A model generated the notes under the pieces. That model saw only the letters and a program-made list of their open reading frames with translations. It made no database searches and was not told where the DNA came from. Position numbers and translations under genes: made by a program. Positions 46,208-57,808 of a DNA stretch of 64,000 nucleotides are shown piece by piece. Numbering within the stretch: position 1 is the stretch's first letter; the number at the start of each line of letters is the position of its first letter. The DNA comes from Argyresthia goedartella (taxonomy: Eukaryota > Arthropoda > Insecta > Lepidoptera > Argyresthiidae). The DNA is taken from assembly GCA_949825045.1 (NCBI GenBank), contig OX463824.1, positions 24,288,501 to 24,352,500 of the forward strand, given 5' to 3'.

Positions 46208-47403
46208 TTTTTAGGGTACCCTAGAGAAACAATAGAGAAAAAAGGAACCCATATAGTTTCGTCAAGACTGTCTGTCCGTCCGTCCGTCCGTCCGTCCATC
46301 CGTCCGTCCGTCCGTCCATCCGTATGTCACAGCAACTTTATGCAGAAACTAATAGAACTACACAGTACAAATTTTATGCAAAGATCTTTTAAGCTCCTAG
46401 GACCTTATCTTTACAACAAAATCAGCAAATACAGTGAAATTTACACTAAGACTATCTATGAAAATAAAAAAACTATATACAAATGGTTGAGATCGTTAAT
46501 ATATGATGAAACTGAAAACATTATGACATTTTTATCCTAATACTCTAATAATAATTACTTAATCAACTATTCACTATATAATATATATAAAAAAAACTAT
46601 TATATTTACAATATAAACAAATAATAACGAGTTATAATAACAAAAATATACAAATTCGTTCACTACTCAACACACTCAAACATACAAACATTACACTTGT
46701 CATCTTCTCTATTAAACACAAAAACACATACAACACATACATAACTTAGTTTAATTTTTTATATTACTCTATTGATTTTTAATAACCTGCACTCTTTTTT
46801 AAATCAATGACTCAAGTCATTGATCAATCAGTAAATCAATTAGTCTGCTTGAGTATAGACAATGTAGACCTATTTTCGAAAACTCTGTATAATGTGTGGT
46901 ACCCTGTGGTACTACTCATCCTATACCACAGGGTCTGCCCTTTATTAGGGAGTAGTGAACATCCCTTGTTCTTTTACAAATGTAAAAACAAGAAATTCTA
47001 CTGTATACCTTTTACTGAATAAATGATTTTATTATTATTATTATTAAGTTAAAACTTGGTATCTGTTAATCGCTTTACGATTTCAGTTCCATGTAAGGGG
47101 GCTCCCCATAAATGGGACTGAAACCATTTTTTTATCAAACCTTATTGTGTGGGGTGTTTATAGATAGGTCTTTAAAAATGACGTCGAGGTTTGTGAAACC
47201 ATTTATCCTCAAAGTAAATCATTAAAGAGTAAGTAGTGACCCCCACCCCCCAACGAAAATTGGTTGGAACAGAATAAAATAAGCAGTTTTTAAGAAATAA
47301 AACTTTTATTAAAAATCGGAAAAATTACTTTGTCATTCACACAATTACTTGCTACAATGGAACCCTTCATGGGCGAGTCCGACTCGCACTTGGCCACTTT
47401 TTT
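46208..47403 (-). mobile_element. GACG-related repeat split by a nested retroelement
   Basis: The reverse-oriented 3' part (TTTTAGGGTACCCTAGAG, (GTCC)n at about 46,266-46,322) lies left of the nested insert. The 5' part (about 47,046-47,403, ending GAGTCCGACTCGCACTTGGCC) lies right of it. The two halves together make one member of the repeat family with a different interior. Confidence 0.7.
46333..47045 (+). mobile_element. Nested non-LTR retrotransposon tail
   Basis: The frame 46,340-46,540 contains FMQRSFKLLGPYLYNKIS and YKWLRSLIY, then a stop. This resembles the C-terminus of insect non-LTR RTs (R-S-F-K-x-L-G-P-x-L-Y-N). About 480 bp of 3' UTR follow, with ATTCTACTGTATACC, AATAAA (about 47,018) and a (TTA)n tail, so it is a 5'-truncated copy that landed inside the GACG-related repeat. 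An inverted pair ACCCTGTGGTA/TACCACAGGGT lies in the UTR (46,900-46,936). Confidence 0.7.
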
Positions 47404-50264
47404 AGTAATCTATAGAAGTACTCGTTACTGTAAAAAAGTACAAGACAATTTAAAAAAAAATTGCCAAATTATTAAACTTTAGGCTCAGATTTACTTTATT
47501 TGATGTATTTCCCCTAATTGATTGCCGCTTAAACTTTGTGTATTCGTCAAACTTTGTGTTGTCGGATTACCATCCGGGCCTATATTTACCAAATGTCCTG
47601 GTGAGTTTGTGACTGTGTACAGCCGGAACACACTGTACCTCATCTACCCACCGACTCGAGCCAAGCTAATACTCTACGCTCCGTCGTAATGAGCTACTCA
47701 AGTACACCCTAACTTGTTTACATTGTTTCTTTATTGTTTTTTATCCGCAACTCTGTAACAATTCCTTGCAGTTCCGTCATAAAACGACGAAAAACCACGC
47801 GTTGCTGAAGTCTTTGTCTGTTAGGCGATTTATTTTTTAATTAGTTGGGTTTCTTTATTAAACAGTTGTGAACGCGACTGTCATATGTTAAGGCTTTGAA
47901 AGGACGTGTGGTGGAAGAGTTTTCTTTAATTGTCTTTTGTGGTTTTTCTTTTTCTGCACGTGCGGGCTGCAATTGTCATGGATATGGGTAAGAATGGAGA
48001 TAAAGACGGTTAAAAATTATAATATAGAAGGTAGAGTATTATACTTAGGTGTGTAGAATTCCAGTCTGACCATGGTCTTTGAACATGGGCGAAATGAGTA
48101 GGTATCTAACAAAGCCAATGCTGAAATTGTTCCAATAGCAAACATAAATACATGTTATTTCTGCCTTAATTTTCACGTATATCAAATTTAAACACTAGTG
48201 TTTTGTTGTCACTAGATGCTGATGGGTGTTTTAAAAAAAGTTCCGTTTTACGTTACTTTAAAATCTTAATTTTTGTAGAAAATCAAAAAACGTGCACAGC
48301 CTGTTAAGTTTTTAGGTCTATGTGATAACATGAATAAATTAATGTGATCTTTATCTAAACTGAAGCTTCTCTATTTGTCATCGTATATGTGGTGAGGTGC
48401 AATTTTCCCTTTTTATCTGAGATTTTCTTTAAACATATTTGTATTTAAAACTGCAAGTTTAATTGGTATTAACAAGCTATATAATAAGCTATTAAGTTTA
48501 TCTGATTAAGATAAGGTATTGAGGTATACCTACTTGTAAGAGGCATACATCTGTTATCGTCTCCTCCTCAACGTTCCATTTAACGCTACGACAATGATTA
48601 AAAATAATAGTTTCCACGCGAGCAATGTTGGGTTGTCGTACAGTCACTAACAAAAGTGCCTAGCGTATGGGTACAGTCGGGAACAAAGCGGCTAATCATG
48701 GCGTGTGTGCGTGGCCTCCTTTCTGACATTGTCTGCAGGCTGATTAAGAGGATTGTCTCCGTCCGACTTCGCTCCTCGAATATTAAAAGCTTGACTTGGC
48801 GAAGGCATGTAGCCGGAAAAATAGACAATTGAGTAGTCGTTAGTGGGTACTTAGAAAGTATATACGTTGTTACAGCAGTTGTTATGTAGTTAGCTATGGG
48901 GTGCTCTTATGGTATCCTCCTTCATACATTAGTATTGAATACACGGTACTAGGACTATTGCTTGAACGAATATCCTAAGTACTTATACGTATCCAGATAA
49001 CAATGTTCTTATTATTTTTTGTGTTCTCTATTATAACCAAAACCCTTTGCACACCCAGTTCAGTTTACAAACCCCGCTAAAACTATTTCCTTCCCGTTAC
49101 CATCATACCACACGTTTTCAGTCAACAAAAAAATGGCGAAATTCCTTACTTGTCGTGCAAAATGCCCGCGTAGAACGGAACGCGTCGCAACTTTCGCGAC
49201 ACACACGCTGTTCCTTTTATTCAACGCGGTTCGCGTCCATTGTGTAAATAGCTTTATGATAATCTTCGCCTTTTGTTCGTAACATGACTGTGATGATGCA
49301 GCAAGAGTAGCTATACTAAGTATCTTGTGAAAATTTGGGGTTAGGGTGAAAGTTGGGCAAAATGTGTTGCCTACTTTCTCCGGATGTGATAATCTGTTAA
49401 TTTTATCTTTAAACAATTACGGAAAATTAGCCCTCCATATTCATCTTAAGTGAGAGCTACGAGCCGTCATTTGATCCTTACTAACTTTCTCAATAGGATC
49501 TCAAGTCACCCTCCTAATGACAAGAAATCAAAACACCCTATAAAGATTTCAGTAGGGTTATCAGTAGGAAAAACGGCAGTAAAATTTAATGTGACATAAT
49601 CACATAGTACGTATTCTATTCCTAGAATAGATTTATCTAAAATATTCTTATAAGAGGTGTAGACTTACCTACTGTTTCCTTAAACAAGTAGGTAAGTTCA
49701 TTTGTTATTTCATATTCACAAAACAAGAAATCAGGTTGGAATCCTTGCTGCTCCATCGCTATCTTCACAAGAAGTCAAGAAGATAAACCGAAACCGCCTT
49801 GTTAGCCCCAAAAATTGTGAATATTTAGCATTGTAGTATATGTAGCATCCAATTTTATGATAAAAGAAGTACTAGCGAATGAAATATCTGCCGTCCTAAA
49901 ATATTCCTTCAAAATCATAGCTAATAATTATGAGTGTAACTAAATTACACTTATTGACAATATTTTCCAGGTTTCGTTTAAGCTGACAACCCTACATACC
50001 CCACGCTGTAACTTAGAAGGGTCTAGAAGACGTTTGTCCATCAAACCGAATAAATACAGTTTATCGCCGATAAAAACAGGGTTACCCGTGTTTGACCCTT
50101 AAGTGGTTTCTTTTCCGGTTGGGGGAGCATGGCATTTGTTTCTTGAGGTTAACTCGACAACACAATACTGCAAGGGGTTGTTCATTGAGCGAATTGTGAT
50201 TTAGTTACATCTATGAGACTGTAAGCGCCAATTTTCAAGTAAAAGTCATTTTATTATAGCGATA
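47404..50264. other. No recognisable gene
   Basis: Unique-looking AT-rich sequence. Minus-strand frames at 48,598-48,828 and 49,060-49,416 (118 codons) show no known domain and overlap open frames on the other strand. No repeat family recognised. Confidence 0.4.
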
Positions 50265-50668
50265 ATAGTAGTTTATGTGACTGCTACATAATGGAGGGCT
50301 CGAGGTCGATACTCGAGTTTTAATGCCTAATGTACAGTTACATACACTAGTTTATCTACACACATATCATAAGCTCTCTTTGATGTGTTCAGGAACCGCT
50401 TGTTCGACCGGCGTTGTGGCATTGATCATTGCTCTGCAGTTGTTTAGCTTATTCAGTAGTACCAACTTCACAGACAAACTAGGGGCGGCACGTAGGTGGG
50501 CGTCGGCGTTCGAAATTTGAATGTCTTAATTTGACTAATTTTGGTACATTATGGTCATAATGTATTCAGATAAGAAATGAGTTTTTACCAAGAAGTTTAT
50601 TATTATGCTGGTCGTAACGTGTGGTTTTAATACGCAGTAAAGAGGGTTTATAAGAAGTGTAGATAAAA
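50265..50668 (+). mobile_element. Family F foldback MITE, copy D
   Basis: About 404 bp, from ATAGTAGTTTATGTGACTGC to AGTGTAGATAAAA. The hairpin centre is partly lost (GGAGGGCTCGAGGTCGATAC). The interior has TTTATCTACACACATATC, GTGTTCAGGAACCGC, ACTTCACAGACAAACTAGGG and GGTCGTAACGTGTGG. The right end lacks part of GATACGTG. It is a single-copy relative of the satellite source. Confidence 0.8.
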
Positions 50669-51954
50669 TAATATAAGACACATAAACGTTAAAAAAACGG
50701 ATGCTCTAGAGGTCGAAAAACCATCTATAAGGTATTGAATATATTTTTTTACAATAGTGTTAAGGTGTAATTAATTTTGAATTAATAGAAGGTTGATTGC
50801 AAAACAAACCAATATCACGCTGGTTCCCTAAAAGCGGCAAAATCAATAAAAAAGCTTAGAAAGCTTGCAAAAACTTAAAAGCTGTTTGTCCGGTAGCAAA
50901 AAATCACAGATAAAACACCTTGTGGTTTTGGGATCATCTTTTTTCCCTTGCCAAATGTTTGAATAAATATTGGCCATGGTTGATGAATTGATGGTTATGC
51001 GAACATATGCTTTCATTCATGCCGTGCGCACGCGCTAGTCAAAATCCAAAACACCTTTTCCAACATTTGCTATACTAATCTTTGCTAAAGTTGGCCGTAA
51101 AATTGTATTGTTGTCTAAAAGAGTATGTTCAACTGCAGTAATTTGACTTTGTGATATGAATTACATTCTTCTAAGAGAAGAAGAGTTGTGCCATATCAAT
51201 GATAGGTTAGCAACGATTGTCTCGAGAAATTTCCAAAAATTAAACTTTTTATTTGTTATTTTCAAACATTAATCCTATAATGTAAGATGATTTCATGACA
51301 AACTTTATTTTTTGGCTAAACTATTAACGTTTCATTTCTTTTGTCACAAAATTATGATCTAAAAAAAACTTTATCTTTTTTTACTTGGCCTTTTGGGTGA
51401 CTCACTGCTGGGCAAAGGCCTAACCGTTTTGAGCCCAAATGATTACTGTATTTTAATTGCTTACGATTTTGGTCAGTTTTCTATTTCCTGGTTCTGAAAC
51501 GGTAGATATCTTTTAATTGTTTTTTCTGGTGATCAAAAAAATCATAAGGCAAGAGTTTGTTTAATTTGAAGCTTACTCAGTTTTATAAGTAACTTTAGCT
51601 GCTTTGACACGGTATCGGTAAAGAACACATTGCTATGGAACAGATGTCCCAAAGCAGGGCAACGAACCCTGCTACTAAATGTTGAGTTTTTTATATCGCC
51701 TTTCTTATTACATTATTTTTTGGTTGTGAGATCTTATCGGCTATTCGTACATATATTCTTATATATACAAATGGAAAATGCTGGAATTTCTATACTGTGT
51801 ATTGTAGTTCTAAATAAAAAAATGTGGCTTTTACCATAGTAAATAACATTTTTACATATACACGAAATTAACCACCCAAACAGATTCAAACGTATACAAA
51901 ACTATTTCTTTTTGAGTTAAACATGAACATAACATTTACACACAGGCACATACA
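50669..51954. other. No recognisable gene, one short repeat fragment
   Basis: AT-rich. The piece 51,387-51,425 (TTGGCCTTTTGGGTGACTCA, then CTGCTGGGCAAAGGCCTAA) resembles a motif common in lepidopteran transposon tails. The rest shows nothing recognised. Confidence 0.4.
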
Positions 51955-52452
51955 TTGATTCTGGCCCCACACTAGGATACCCTGTGTCGTGGGAACCAGA
52001 AATAGCGATGTCACACACATATAAACATCCAAGGCCTGGATTTTTTTTGGATTATGTTTAAACGATCACCAAAAACGCACCTATTTAACTACCAAGTTAT
52101 TCGAAACGATCGTCAGAATTAGTAAACGACCACCAAATTGTGTTTCGATAAATGATCACCAAACTTCTTTTGATGTTTTGTGTAGTTCAACCTAACACGA
52201 AGGATAAAGTTTTTCGCTTCGCACATCCCCTTTACCCCTCGCCTATGCTACCGCAGTATTTTTCCCTGATATTTTCTGCAACTTTTGGTGATCATTTACC
52301 CATTTTAAGTAGCATTTACCCATTCTGGGTAGGATTTATTTTTTGGTGATCATTATATTTGTTGCCTTTTTTTTCTATACCCCACAGCCGGGGATCGAAA
52401 ACGGAACCTCTCGCATGGTAGGCAGAGCCACAACCACTGCACCACAGAGGTT
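51955..52452 (-). mobile_element. tRNA-derived SINE, family 2, interrupted by a DNA transposon
   Basis: The tail part (51,955-52,040, with CACACTAGGATACCCTGTGT and AACCAGAAATAGCGATG) and the tRNA-like head (52,384-52,452, with AGCCGGGGATCG and GCACCACAGAGG) belong to one SINE. The uninterrupted copy at 59.4 kb shows the join. The head has B-box damage (GATCGAAAACGG). Confidence 0.8.
52056..52358 (+). mobile_element. Internally deleted DNA transposon (relative of 21-kb element)
   Basis: It begins GTTTAAACGATCACC and carries ACCACCAAATTGTG, GATAAATGATCACC, the core with CAACCTAACACGAAGGATAA and CTACCGCAGTATTTTTCCC, then GGTGATCATTTACCC and GGTGATCATT at the end. Compared with 20,977-21,809 the transposase-coding interior is gone, leaving a 303-bp non-autonomous element. 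It interrupts a family 2 SINE, so it moved after that SINE inserted. ATTAT beside both ends may be the target duplication. Confidence 0.75.
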
Positions 52453-53122
52453 CGGTGCAAGGTTTGCAAAACAAAATGTAGTTGTAATTATGTCACATTA
52501 AAATAGTTTTGTACCAACGTTTGAATTGGTTTGGGTGGTTCATTTCATGTCTACATAAAAAAAAAACTTTATTTTGAGTTAACTTGAATCAGACATAATT
52601 AACTAAATAATTTCGATTTATTTAGTTTTATGTAAATATCTGAAATGATAAGTGTGGGCCCTTGCAAGTTCTGTGGAAAACCCCTAAACCCCGTGTTTCT
52701 TAAATTTTTCCAGCTATAGTTTTTCAGTTCTATTTTTCACAATTTGAAGACTACCGAACCGATTTTGATAAAACCTGCATTTTTTCCATGTATTCTATAA
52801 TCTCGGCATCAAGCCCAGCTCTAATATATTAAGTTTAATAAGTTAGACTTCTATACTTACACATATTAGTCAATATCTAAAAAATTACTGAACCTATTTA
52901 AATAATAGTTGCACTCTTCCCCAAGTTACAGTAAATATAAGGCATTGAAAATCAAATTCCGCTCTACAGTTTCGGAGAAACACGAAGACTAACATACATA
53001 CACCTATGAAATTTTGTTAACTTGTTTGGAAGCCCTAAAAGAATAAAATATGTGAATATTTTGTGTTTCTGATGTATATACTTACATAATATAGAATTAA
53101 AAACCTATTTCGAAGTCCTAAA
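52453..53122. other. No recognisable gene
   Basis: AT-rich sequence with a stretch (about 52,680-53,020) that could be an old transposon. I could not assign it. Confidence 0.35.
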
Positions 53123-53621
53123 ATAGTAGTTTATGTGACTGCTACATAATGGAGGGCATTAATACCCGAGAGTGGGTTTATGAAACGAGCCGAAGGCGAG
53201 TTTCATAATAATATCACTCGAGAGTTTTAATGCCTAATTATGTACAGTTACATACACTAGTTTATCTACACACATATCATAAGCTCTCTTTGATGTGTTC
53301 AGGAACCGCATGTTTGACCGGCATTGTGGCTCTGCAGTTGTTTAGCTTGTTCTGTAGTACCAACGTGCTGCAGGCGGGCGTCGGCGTTCGAAATTTGAAT
53401 GTCAGTACCAACTTCACAGACAAACTAGGGGCGCACGCAGGCGGGCGTCGGCGTTCGAAATTTGAATGTCATAATATGCAGAAAAATTACACATTATGGT
53501 CATAATATGTAATTTTTCAGATAAGAAATAAGATTTTACCAAGTAGTTTAACATTATGCTGATCGTAACGTGCGGTTTTTGTACGCAGTAAAGAGGCTTT
53601 ATGATACGTGTGTAGATAAAA
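53123..53621 (+). mobile_element. Family F foldback MITE, copy E (longest, with internal duplication)
   Basis: About 499 bp. It has the most complete hairpin: GGAGGGCATTAATACCCGAG, GTTTATGAAACGAGCCGAAG, GCGAGTTTCATAATAATATC and GTTTTAATGCC. The interior block with CAGGCGGGCGTCGGCGTTCG is present twice in tandem (about 53,372-53,403 and 53,439-53,470). The right end is TTATGATACGTGTGTAGATA followed by AA. It shows that this family tends to duplicate its own interior. Confidence 0.82.
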
Positions 53622-53662
53622 GATTATATAGGTAGTCAGTAATAGGTAATACGAAATTTCAA

Positions 53663-53960
53663 GAGTCCGTGGTCTAACTGGTTTCATGCTTGCTTCTCAC
53701 ACAGGAGACGCAGGTTCGAAACCTGACCATGTACCAATGAGATAATTAATTATCTTAATTACATTAACGGAAGTTCAGTGTTTCGCACGACTCGTTAAGG
53801 TCTCGGCTACTATCGCTAAGTGGTAGGTCGTACGACGCCTCAATCAACAAACACTGAGCCAGCGTGGTGGAGTATGGCTTGACCTTACTCGCATCCGGGT
53901 AAATTCCTGTGCTGCTCGGTGGGGACACTCATGGGCTACATTTATGGTAAGTAATCAGTT
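53663..53960 (+). mobile_element. tRNA-derived SINE, family 3
   Basis: A box TGGTCTAACTGG (53,670-53,681) and B box GGTTCGAAACC (53,713-53,723). The body has ACCATGTACCAATGAGAT, GGTCTCGGCTACTATCG and CTGAGCCAGCGTGGTGGAG. A second locus (60.1/62.95 kb) confirms the family. The 3' limit is uncertain. A fragment with the CTGAGCCAGCGTGGTGGAG block recurs at 54,599-54,625. Confidence 0.75.
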
Positions 53961-56149
53961 TATATCGGGAAATACTATACCCATCGTCAAATATAAATCC
54001 TAGCCTTAATTTATTTATTCAGAGGCAAATTGGTTTTTATTCCTTTTGCTCCTGCATTATTAGATTAGATGACTAGATGACTATTTTTGATGTTCGATTA
54101 AATACTACCCGTTTATATTCTGTTTCTTTCCGAGATAAATATTTTTTAGGAAAGTTCCATAAGGGTTGCAGTATAATATAGAGTTCCTCTGGTTCTTCCT
54201 AATATCCCTTATCAACCCTTTGGTCGAGCAGCCGTTGTTTCTGCGGCGGGTAATCTGATACGAGCAAACATTCATCCATTCGTCACATACCCGTCGTACC
54301 ACGCACTACCTACAATGTGTACTATCTACATACGGTGTGTACTTAAGTGGAGTAATGTCGGGAAGAAATCCCATCCCATACCATCTGGCGGTAGTGACCG
54401 ACATACAAATAGTATTTGATTACTTTTAAGTGATACTCAATATTACTCCTTGAATACCCTGCTCATCGTTGTAGCCCACGGGCTTTTAAAAATACTTGTA
54501 CAGTAGTCGTAGAGGCTGGTCAGAAGCCATAATAGGGCAGCTTGAAAACATCTGACAGTCAGTGTGGCCACTAGCCCGACACCCCTCCATCTACCCGCAC
54601 TGAGCCAGCGTGGTGGAGTATGGCTCAATATAGTATCATATATATCATGGGTAAAGACCCATATCCCTCGGTGGGGTTATGTTACCTAAGAATAGTCTCG
54701 AGGTCTGGAAACTGATTAACTTAGCCATCAGTTACTAAATATTCCATGTTGTGTGACAGGAGAGCCCATCGCCGCAATCATCGGAGATCAAACAGATATG
54801 ACAGTTAGAACAAACAGATAATGCAGTTTACAATAAATAATCTGCAACGCTGACCACACATTCCACGCGATACGGGAAAGTCTCGAAGACTCTTGTCAAC
54901 TTAAATTGCCTGGATTCCGCGCGAGCCGCAGTATGCAATTAACCAACTTGCAACGTTGACAAGACACAGGACACTCGCATGTTTCGGCGGGAAACTTGAT
55001 AATTGATTTCGTTGCCAAACTTCTTCATGTGTGAAATCAAAGGATAATTCTGTATTGATTTTTGTCTAAGTTTCATTAGGAATTTCAACTGTAAAAACTG
55101 ATTGCGGACAGAGAGGGTTATCTGAGAAAACTCGATGAATCCGCTATGTACTATGTGGCGTCACTGTACTAAGGAGTAGAAATTAATTGTTTAATATCCA
55201 CTCCCAAAATTACCTCTAGAACAGCAAAAATCTTGCAGACGCAGCCGGCACGCGCTTGCACTCAACAAAAGACAACAATAAACGCCATTAAACGCGAACA
55301 AAAGGAGTAAAAGGCAAGTCCGGGCACAATTAAAACAAGAAATAATAAGGAGGTTTTAATAATAAGTATTATTTTATTGTGTTGAGAGATGACAGAGGGT
55401 AGGGGGGCCATGCGGGACACCTGGCAGGTCTAGAGCCACGCGTCTGTGGCGCCCCTTCGAGCTTCTGCCGATTATTATTTTTTGTGCATTGTGCGGTACA
55501 GTTCGATTGGAGAATGTTTCTAATAAGAATTGTTAGTTACATAGTAAAAATGAGAAGAGAGTTTACACCGAAAAAGTGTTATGTTAGTGGAAATATTTTA
55601 TGTCTATGGGTCACATAATACAATGATCCATAGTACGTAGATTGTCTTCAACTAAATAGATATTTACAGAATATAAAGACATATTTAACCTGAATTTTGG
55701 ACTTGAACTTAACATCATGAGCAATTATGTTTACATGGTTTCCTTCTTTGTCCTACATTAAATGCACACTGAAAAGTATTTATCGCAAATAAATAACAGT
55801 GTACCTAATAAGGTATTCAATTCCTTTTTAATTCAGCACACGCGCTTTGCATACCGTAATAAACCGGTAAGTCACAAGGCGCCATCTGTCGGCCGCCGTC
55901 GGGACCGCTCGTGTGTTCCAGGCTCGCACCTGGCGGGGTCACCCCACTGGACTGAGACATTCCGCGCTTTACAAGAACCCATTATCATACTACCAGAAGA
56001 TTAGTGCATGTATTTTATTATAATGTAACTTGTTTGTTTTTTGTTGTTGCTATGCAGTTTCTTCCATAATATTACTACTTGTAGCTGGATGGTGATAAAC
56101 TAGTGGTGCTCGCGACTTCAGCCGCGTCGTTAAGCTTATTTTCGCGACA
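53961..56149. other. No recognised gene, minor SINE fragment
   Basis: It holds the family 3 fragment at 54,599-54,625. A GC-richer patch at 55,400-55,470 and another at 55,875-55,960 (GGCGCCATCTGTCGGCC) have no exon evidence. Frames up to 80 codons show no known domain. Confidence 0.4.
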
Positions 56150-56670
56150 ATCCTTGAATGGCTGGATCCATTAACCCTAAAACTGCTTTCATAAAAATTG
56201 CTTCAGACGTTTATTTGAGAAAACGTAAAAGAAAATTACGCATTTGTATTAGTATGGATTACTCTTTGGAACTCGCTTCCCTGCACTATCAGAGACAGTC
56301 CATCTCTCCCCGTCTTCATGAATCGTTTGAAGGAGCATTATCTTTCTTCATCCTAGATTTGAGCTTTGTATATATTAGTTTATTTATGTGTACTAATTTT
56401 TATATAATATTTATGTACTTGTGTTTGTAGTGTATCTAGCAGTTAGTTCGATAGTTCAGTAATATATGAATGTATCTTTATCAGAGCACAAAGGTCTATC
56501 CTGTACTAGAACTGTGTAGAATAATTTAATGTACATTAAATTATTCTTATCAACCTTGGGTTTGCTGGAAGAGATCTCTATTTAGAGATAAGCATGCCTT
56601 TGTAGATGTACTTTCCGTTTTATTGTATGTTATGCCGTTTTATGTGCAATAAATATATACGAAATTATAT
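56150..56670 (+). mobile_element. Non-LTR retrotransposon tail (RT C-terminus and 3' UTR)
   Basis: Two phases give remnants of the same C-terminal block: FGTRFPALSETVHLSPSS, then RLKEHYLSSS with a stop (about 56,358). The UTR contains AGAGATCTCTATTTAGAGAT (about 56,570) and ends TTATGTGCAATAAATATA. It is the same tail family as at 1.2 and 20.1 kb. The palindrome 56,518-56,547 lies in the UTR. Confidence 0.7.
56518..56547. repeat. 30-bp perfect palindrome without loop
   Basis: AGAATAATTTAATGT is followed directly by its exact inverted copy ACATTAAATTATTCT. It lies inside the 3' UTR of the non-LTR tail. The other tail copies lack it. Confidence 0.8.
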
Positions 56671-57561
56671 ACGGATTTGAATACATAGTTTGGATTAACA
56701 TCGAACCTGTGTACCTTGAATTAAACCAACATCCACCTTGCGTGTCCAAATAAATAAAAATATGCTTATTTTGATCACTTACTCGAAAACAGGTGTCTGC
56801 CCACCTCCGATGGAAAACATAATTATCATGAGCTTAGGAAACGGAAGTACCGACGGCCAATAGCAGACCGTCATGCTTTGATCAACTGACGATACAAATC
56901 ATACCTCTTTTCTTTACCAACAAGTTCTTGTTACACTGTGTTTAGGATGATAATGGTTTAACACGAATATTTAATAACTACATGGATCGCATAGTTCTCT
57001 TTTACATATCAATTGTTGTTCCAAGTCAAAGTACGGCGTTGGGCTAACACCGGATGCTGTCTTTTGGGTAATGAGACAGGAAATGTAGGAAGTTTTTGCA
57101 CTAAAGTGGTATGTTTTGAACTGTGTTGTAAACTGTTGTATCGTGAAAGTATGGACTGGTCCGGAATGTAAACACGACTGATTTTATCACATAGGTATTG
57201 ACGAAACCTGTGAAAGACAATCAGTAAAACCGGATTGCTAAAACATCGCGCTCTAAGGAGTATGAAACTGATTACCAACGGGCGGCCAATACACTTCTGT
57301 AATTCGACTTAAAGGAAGCAAAGCAGCTAGAATTAGCAAGAATATGCTAATTAGGGCCTTTAATTTGATATCCAATACGGCCCTGTTTTTTTTTATTCAT
57401 GATGTTTTGCCCTCTAGAGAGCGCCATATTGAATTAAGTGACGTCACATAGCCTATAACTAGAAGACGATCAAGACGCTTCTAAGATACCTTATTTGTCA
57501 AATTCTGATAAGTAGTTTAGATGTTCTGGGAAACAAAGGAACATCCATACATGTACATATC
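56671..57561. other. No recognisable gene
   Basis: AT-rich. The minus-strand frame 57,009-57,278 has no domain. GTGACGTCAC occurs near 57,439. Confidence 0.4.
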
Positions 57562-57808
57562 GGCGACCGTTTAGCGGGTAGTGACCCTGTCTACGCAGCT
57601 GACGATCCTGGGTTCGAATCCCGGTTAGGGCAAATATTTGTGTGATGAGCATGAATATTTGTTTTTTTAGTCTTGGATGTTTCTATTTACATAAGTATTT
57701 ATCTCTATTAAATATATCGTCATTTAGTACCCATAACCCAAGCCTTGTTGAGCTTAATCTGGGCCTTGTTCGATTTGTGTAAGATTGTCCTTCTAATATT
57801 TATTATGA
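57562..57808 (+). mobile_element. tRNA-derived SINE, family 1
   Basis: The head GGCGACCGTTTAGCGGGTAG (diverged A box) and GGTTCGAATCCCGG (intact B box) are followed by GCAAATATTTGTG, ACATAAGTATTTATCTC, GTTGAGCTTAATCTGGGCC and TTCTAATATTTATTAT. It aligns with 26,637 and 4,071. Confidence 0.8.

Noticed and set aside
49060..49416. 118-codon minus-strand open frame as a gene
   Set aside because: No recognisable domain, and an open plus-strand frame overlaps it. Insufficient evidence.
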